This document shows positions 7,114 through 11,652 of a stretch of DNA of 11,652 nt, one piece after another. Positions within the stretch are counted from its first letter, which is position 1; the number at the start of each line of letters is the position of its first letter. The notes beneath the pieces are model-generated. The model did not search any database and was not told the DNA's origin. It was given only the letters and a program-made list of their open reading frames with translations. The position numbers and the translations under genes are program-made. Source of the DNA: Thermoplasmatota archaeon (GTDB lineage Archaea; Thermoplasmatota; Thermoplasmata; RBG-16-68-12; JAGMCJ01); assembly GCA_022848825.1 (NCBI GenBank), contig JAJISH010000069.1, positions 1 through 11,652 on the forward strand. The letters run 5' to 3'.

Positions 7114-7482
7114 ATGATGGTTGTTACACGTGACAAGCTGAAGGTCGCTATCGAGAACGCTCTCGAGGTCAGTCCTGACGAGGCCCTGGAGATGGCTGAC
7201 AGGGTGCTCAGGTACTTCGGCTACGAAAACGTCATTGTGGACAACGCAATCGATTCTGAGGACAGGAAGCTTTTCTACAGACTGCACGATGCCGCGCTTC
7301 TGAACTCGAACGTCGACTCAGAGATACTCTCCAGCGGGAAGTCGTGGAGGATTTTCTATTGGGAGATCGATGCCAGCGAAGTGGAGAGGAACCTGGAGAA
7401 GGAGAGGAAGACGAAGGAAGTCACGTACGAGGACCTTCCCGACGAAGCTTGGTGGTCAGTGAAGGCCGCGGAGGCCGAATAG
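7114..7482 (+). CDS. Small protein of unknown function, DUF6015-like (tentative)
   Basis: A 122-residue cytoplasmic protein without signal peptide or membrane helix. It begins VVTRDKLKVAIENAL with a helix rich in acidic residues (SPDEALEMADRVLRYFGYEN), then ID.EDRKLFYRLHDAALL, GKSWRIFYWEID, and a charged C-terminal helix (EVERNLEKERKTKEVTYEDL). The D..L..A...A..MS/D-E-A pattern followed by EDR.LFY...D..LL and WRI.YW reminds me of the DUF6015 family of Thermoplasmata; that match is from memory and uncertain. The start was set at ATG 7114 (7117 also possible) because a TATA box lies 24 bp upstream. The frame stays open back to 6943, but that part crosses the divergent promoter region and has no coding character. 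The 7483-7586 stretch after it shows no gene or clear terminator. Confidence 0.75.
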   Translation: MMVVTRDKLKVAIENALEVSPDEALEMADRVLRYFGYENVIVDNAIDSEDRKLFYRLHDAALLNSNVDSEILSSGKSWRIFYWEIDASEVERNLEKERKTKEVTYEDLPDEAWWSVKAAEAE

Positions 7483-7586
7483 ACCGAGTGCCGTCGTATG
7501 CCAATCCTTGTTGAAAAAGCGGTCCGATTCTTGAACAGCCAGTACTAAGATTCCGTCAGTTCCAGCGGTGCATCTCACCCACAAAG

Positions 7587-7595
7587 ATTTAAATA
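7587..7595 (+). promoter_or_regulatory. TATA box for the surface-protein gene
   Basis: ATTTAAATA predicts a start near 7616 and a leader of about 58 bases. Unlike the short genes upstream, this message has a real untranslated leader, with a small hairpin (ACCCA/TGGGT, 7633-7646) and a GGAGG ribosome binding site at 7660-7664, nine bases before ATG 7674. Confidence 0.7.
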
Positions 7596-7673
7596 GAAAC
7601 ATAGTTTACATGCGTTAGCCTCGCCATCGGCAACCCAGTATTGGGTACGATAGCATATCGGAGGAAAACGGAT

Positions 7674-10600
7674 ATGAAGACCCGAAACTCGAGCATGACA
7701 GTCACTGCCATAGTCTTGCTGCTGATGCTAGGCACTATGGTCGTGACGCCGAGCCAGAACTTGAGAGCGCAGGAAGACACAGTCGTCGTGTACGGCTGGG
7801 TTTTCGACGATATGAATGGAGATGGAGTCTGGGACGAGCCGCTCGAGTCGGGACTAGATGACGTACAGGTCGATCTGCATGATGTTTCCTCCATGGATCC
7901 CGTTTCGATGGACACCTTTGGTGGTGGCTACTTCGAGTTCGAGATATCTCAGCCGAGCTACTACTTGATACAGATAGAGTCGCCTGGGAAGCAGCTCGAA
8001 GAGGGCCGCGTGTTCTTCGGTAACGAAACGGTGATCGTCAGAGTCCACGACGAAAACCAGGACATGGGACACATCGGTCTGAAGTCGCGAGACATGAACG
8101 CCACGATTCGTGGTGCCGTGACTGACGGTATGGACGGACTGCCAATCAACGATGCAACCGTCACACTCCGCGACACGATGAACGACTTCGAGATATCACA
8201 GGTGACCGCTCCCATACACGAGTACGAGAACCGAAGAGATAAGTGGATGATATCTCCTGAGATTCCGATTCCGGATGTTCTCAATATCAGGCTAAGATTC
8301 AGGCACTGGTACAGAATGGAAAATGGACAGGATGGAGGAAACATACAGGTATCGACGGACAGTGGAGGAAGTTGGAATGTCCTGGACCCGCTTGGAGGTT
8401 ATCCCAACCCGAGCGTCGTCGAAGGTCAACCCGGTTTCACTGGAGTTGCCGGGTCAGACACTTTCTTCGAGTCCGTCTCAGCAGACCTCACCGATTATGC
8501 GGGTGAGACGATCCAGTTCGCTTTCAGATTCACAAGCGACACCACGACAATCGAGGAAGGTTGGTACATAGACCTCATCCTCATCGAGGCGGCGGGCGAG
8601 ACCATCTGGAGCGACGATGCGGAAATCGGGAATCAACGCGGATGGACCTTCCAGCCCGTGGGCGATCCCTGGCAGATCTCCGATCACAGGCACCACTCAA
8701 CGTCTCCGACCCACAGCTGGTACTGTGGTCTGGACATAGAGGGATGGTACTCGATGGAGACCTATGATGGAGAATACGAGATCGAGGTCTCCCATCTGGA
8801 CTATTCACCGACGTTCCAGACCGTGATAGTATCGCCAAACAACATCATCGGCAACCTCAAGCACACGAATGTGATCCCCGCGTCCGAGACTCTGTACCTG
8901 AACGACGTTCCGATAACCGCCCCGGACTACCAGATAGACTACCTCAACGGGACCGTGAGCTTCTTCCTGACGATAGATGTCACAGACATCATAACGGCCG
9001 ACTACGCATACACAGTGCCGGTCATGGATGAGACGCTCACGTTTGGCGCACTGGGCAACGAGATCGGAGGGACACTCTCCAACGGCAACATCGATATCGG
9101 CAGCTACGATCTCTACCTAGATGGGGCTTTGTGGCCCCCCGCGAACTACGTGCTAGACAATGTCACCGGTGTTGTGACCTACAATGTCACTATTGCTCCC
9201 GGATCCTTGATCTGGGCGAACTACACCCCTGGCGGCGGGACCCCAGTCGAGTATGAGGTTCTCACAAACACTTCCACACTCGCCTGGCCTCCAGTGTTTG
9301 GCACTCTGAGGATATGGATAAACATCCCTGAGGTTTTCTCGTTCGTGTACAACGCAAACGGAGAGGTATGGTTCACACAGCCGGTGTACGTCTTCGACGT
9401 CGTGAACGCCAGCTACGTGGCTCTACACACGGTCGTGGACGAGAAGGTCCAGCTCGCGGGAGGCACCAGGGCGGACCTTGAGCTGTTCAAATACACGATA
9501 AGCGGTCGCGCCAGAAGGGCCGACGGAGGCACCGGAATATCGGACAGACCCATTCACGCAGCACTCTATGACGCCAGCAATGGCAGGGTGATAACGAGCA
9601 CGGCCTCCACAGGACCCGAGTTCAGCATAGGCGCCTATCCTGGCGAGTTCTACGTTGTGACGAGGATAGACGGCTACAAGACCGTGACGCTACCCTCTGT
9701 CACCGTCATCGATTCAAGCGTCCCGATCTATGACCAGTACTTCGAAGTCTCTGAGGAAGAGCGCGTATACACGAACATCTCATTCGACGACAACGACTGG
9801 AACATCATCAACGTCGACACTGCCTGGAAACTCAACAGCGAGAGTTACTTGGGGGGCATGGACTGCTCCGAGCTCCACAACGTGCGAATGCAGATCGATA
9901 TCGTGCTCGGAAACGGGGACGGAACTCTCGATCTTCTGGAAATCGCAGATTTCATCACATGGATAGATGCGAAGGGGCCCAGATATGTGGTCACGGACCA
10001 GTTCTTCCTCATCGACGGCAACGAATTCGTGTCCGACCACGACAGCAACTCTGTGACCGTAACACTGTCGGCTGGACCTGTCGAGTCAACTGAGCCCTTC
10101 TGGGTTAGGACTTCCGCCCAGTACAACACGAGCGGGATCGAGTCGGGACTGGACGAATACAAGCTGACACAGTACGTGGAATACGACACAAGCATCATGG
10201 ACCAGACGGAGAAGAACCGCACATACAGCATCGATCTGCCCACGCAGGATGACGAGAGATACGAGATGGTGGAGAACGAGACGATATCAGGTATACACGT
10301 CGCAGGCTTCCTCACGATCAGGATCGACCCGCCGCAAGGTTCGGGCGGACCTGTCTCGGTCGATATGACGGTTCGCCCCTCCGTGGGTGGAGTCGCCAAG
10401 ATCGAGGTGATCGACCCGCTGGACCGCGTCTCCATCCCGCAGGATATCACATATGAGGACTACAATGCGACGGTTCCCGCGGAACTGAACATAACCTTCT
10501 CCGCAGCGACCTCGATAGACAACAGCACTTCAACAAAACTCGTCTCGCCGCACGCGAACTTCACGTGGATATTCGACACCTCCAATCCAGGTCAGAGCAC

Positions 10601-11652
10601 GAGGTACGGAATAGAGGCCATCTACAACTACACGACGGGTAACACGTATACGGTGAACCTGACCATATCCGAGTCGGGCCTGGACCCGGGTGGCGACATA
10701 AGCTACCGGGAAGCAACGATATTCGTTGATGAGCTCGACCCGAGTGCCGTGGTTTCAGTCAACATCACCTCTATCGATTGGGCCATGGACAATGCCAATG
10801 GTCAGACGATTGACGTCAACGAAAGCATGGCGATCAAGTTCGACAGTGTGGAATCGACAGACCTCATGTATGGGTCAACCGAAGGGAAGATCAAGGACTG
10901 GAAGTGGGACCTTGAGGGCGATGGAATCTGGGACAGGTTCGTCTCAAGCTTCACGTACTCCTACGGCAGTCCTGGCAACTACACGGTGAACCTCACCGTG
11001 GCCGATTCTGTCGGCCACTGGAGCTCTAACGCCACGGTCGACTTCATCGTGCACGATATCTCACCCCCATCGGCACGCATCATCCTACTGAACGACACTT
11101 ACATTCCCACGACTTCCGCTATCGAGAACAAAACGTACTACTTCAATGCCAGCGAGTCAGCGGACAACCACGATGACCTCGACAACCTCACGTTCGACTG
11201 GGACTTCGGAGACGGAACTGTAATCGCCGCGCAGCTGGGGAACTACAACGTTTCGCACGTCTTCACGATAATCGACACATACAACGTCACTGTCAATGCA
11301 ACGGACAGGGCAGGGAACGCCGGGAACAGCACCCTGACCGTCAAGGTCATCGCAGACGCGTCCTCGAGACCCGATCTGGAGGTCCTGTCAGCGACGTTCT
11401 ACAGTGAACCCAAGAGCGTCGAGGAAGGTCAGAGCATTAAGCTGTCCGTCAACGTCACCAACAAGCAGAACCATGCGACCGCTGACAGCATCAGCGTGGA
11501 CTTCTATCTGAAAGAAGGCGACAAGGAGACGAAGATCGGTGGCACAGTCAGATTCTACAATGAGTCTGGTCTGATTCCGACTGGTCAGGTCAAGATAGAA
11601 GCGGGAGAGACGATCCGGGCAGAGATATCCTTGACTCCCGAGGTCGTCGGAA
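7674..11652 (+). CDS. Giant secreted multidomain surface protein (3' end outside window)
   Basis: At least 1326 residues, open to the window edge. Residues 1-32 form a Sec signal peptide (basic start, hydrophobic core, likely cut at LRA|QE). Domains in order: SdrD B/Cna-B-like with D.NGDG..DE..E.GL (37-130); carboxypeptidase-regulatory-like fold (from 143); a jelly-roll of the type seen with M6 immune-inhibitor-A peptidases (about 190-352, STDSGGSW, then W......HHS); two related beta units with LYL(N/D)(D/G)...Y..D...G.V (about 405-510); another Cna-B-like region (from about 610); PKD-like domains (about 945-1005, 1053-1110 with WKWDLEGDG, and 1153-1225 with FDWDFGDGT); and the start of a CARDB-like domain (from 1233). 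Many N-x-S/T sequons suggest N-glycosylation. No catalytic motif is visible, so it is probably a cell-surface adhesion or S-layer-associated protein. The membrane anchor would lie beyond the window. Confidence 0.88.
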   Translation, partial: MKTRNSSMTVTAIVLLLMLGTMVVTPSQNLRAQEDTVVVYGWVFDDMNGDGVWDEPLESGLDDVQVDLHDVSSMDPVSMDTFGGGYFEFEISQPSYYLIQIESPGKQLEEGRVFFGNETVIVRVHDENQDMGHIGLKSRDMNATIRGAVTDGMDGLPINDATVTLRDTMNDFEISQVTAPIHEYENRRDKWMISPEIPIPDVLNIRLRFRHWYRMENGQDGGNIQVSTDSGGSWNVLDPLGGYPNPSVVEGQPGFTGVAGSDTFFESVSADLTDYAGETIQFAFRFTSDTTTIEEGWYIDLILIEAAGETIWSDDAEIGNQRGWTFQPVGDPWQISDHRHHSTSPTHSWYCGLDIEGWYSMETYDGEYEIEVSHLDYSPTFQTVIVSPNNIIGNLKHTNVIPASETLYLNDVPITAPDYQIDYLNGTVSFFLTIDVTDIITADYAYTVPVMDETLTFGALGNEIGGTLSNGNIDIGSYDLYLDGALWPPANYVLDNVTGVVTYNVTIAPGSLIWANYTPGGGTPVEYEVLTNTSTLAWPPVFGTLRIWINIPEVFSFVYNANGEVWFTQPVYVFDVVNASYVALHTVVDEKVQLAGGTRADLELFKYTISGRARRADGGTGISDRPIHAALYDASNGRVITSTASTGPEFSIGAYPGEFYVVTRIDGYKTVTLPSVTVIDSSVPIYDQYFEVSEEERVYTNISFDDNDWNIINVDTAWKLNSESYLGGMDCSELHNVRMQIDIVLGNGDGTLDLLEIADFITWIDAKGPRYVVTDQFFLIDGNEFVSDHDSNSVTVTLSAGPVESTEPFWVRTSAQYNTSGIESGLDEYKLTQYVEYDTSIMDQTEKNRTYSIDLPTQDDERYEMVENETISGIHVAGFLTIRIDPPQGSGGPVSVDMTVRPSVGGVAKIEVIDPLDRVSIPQDITYEDYNATVPAELNITFSAATSIDNSTSTKLVSPHANFTWIFDTSNPGQSTRYGIEAIYNYTTGNTYTVNLTISESGLDPGGDISYREATIFVDELDPSAVVSVNITSIDWAMDNANGQTIDVNESMAIKFDSVESTDLMYGSTEGKIKDWKWDLEGDGIWDRFVSSFTYSYGSPGNYTVNLTVADSVGHWSSNATVDFIVHDISPPSARIILLNDTYIPTTSAIENKTYYFNASESADNHDDLDNLTFDWDFGDGTVIAAQLGNYNVSHVFTIIDTYNVTVNATDRAGNAGNSTLTVKVIADASSRPDLEVLSATFYSEPKSVEEGQSIKLSVNVTNKQNHATADSISVDFYLKEGDKETKIGGTVRFYNESGLIPTGQVKIEAGETIRAEISLTPEVVG

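Noticed and set aside
9845..10450. Minus-strand open frame (201 codons) opposite the surface protein
   Set aside because: Serine-rich shadow translation of a threonine/aspartate-rich coding strand; no start signal or promoter.

Overview
The window is archaeal. It opens with the end of a split largest RNA polymerase subunit (A' then A''), followed by ribosomal protein L30e and a short NusA made of two KH domains. That gene order is characteristic of archaea. TATA boxes lie about 25 bp upstream of several start codons, leaderless starts look common, and a giant secreted PKD/CARDB-type surface protein follows. The mix suggests a Thermoplasmatota-like euryarchaeon; that placement is inference.

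Layout: 2-3101 is a transcription/translation operon (rpoA1 end, rpoA2, rpl30e, nusA). 3156-3410 is a small cysteine-rich protein with its own TATA box. 3423-3713 (minus) is a one-helix membrane protein with a cytoplasmic cysteine/histidine zinc domain, convergent with the cysteine-rich gene. 3876-6360 is a tight four-gene operon with overlapping or nearly touching genes: ubiquitin-like protein, E2-like, E1-like and JAB/MPN-domain protein. 6355-6705 and 6758-6931 (both minus) are a triple zinc-ribbon protein and a 57-residue basic protein. 7114-7482 is a small acidic protein of unknown function. 7674 to the window end is a secreted multidomain surface protein of at least 1326 residues, cut by the window edge.

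The four-gene operon is the highlight. All three conjugation proteins resemble the eukaryotic UFM1 pathway more than ubiquitin, SAMP or Urm1. The modifier has the SDP motif of the first hairpin and ends in a single-glycine Val-Gly. The E2 has no HPN motif and matches UFC1 along its length. The E1 carries the UBA5 active-site signature GVC...SLPTTMG followed by LLNFG and an LTRCG motif after the nucleotide loop. These comparisons were made from memory of the human proteins, without an alignment program. The fourth gene supplies a JAB-type candidate deconjugase in place of the cysteine protease UfSP, and its metal-binding motif is unusually spaced. The divergent membrane zinc protein is a candidate ligase or adaptor by position only. 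If confirmed, this is an archaeal, pre-eukaryotic form of UFMylation in one compact operon.
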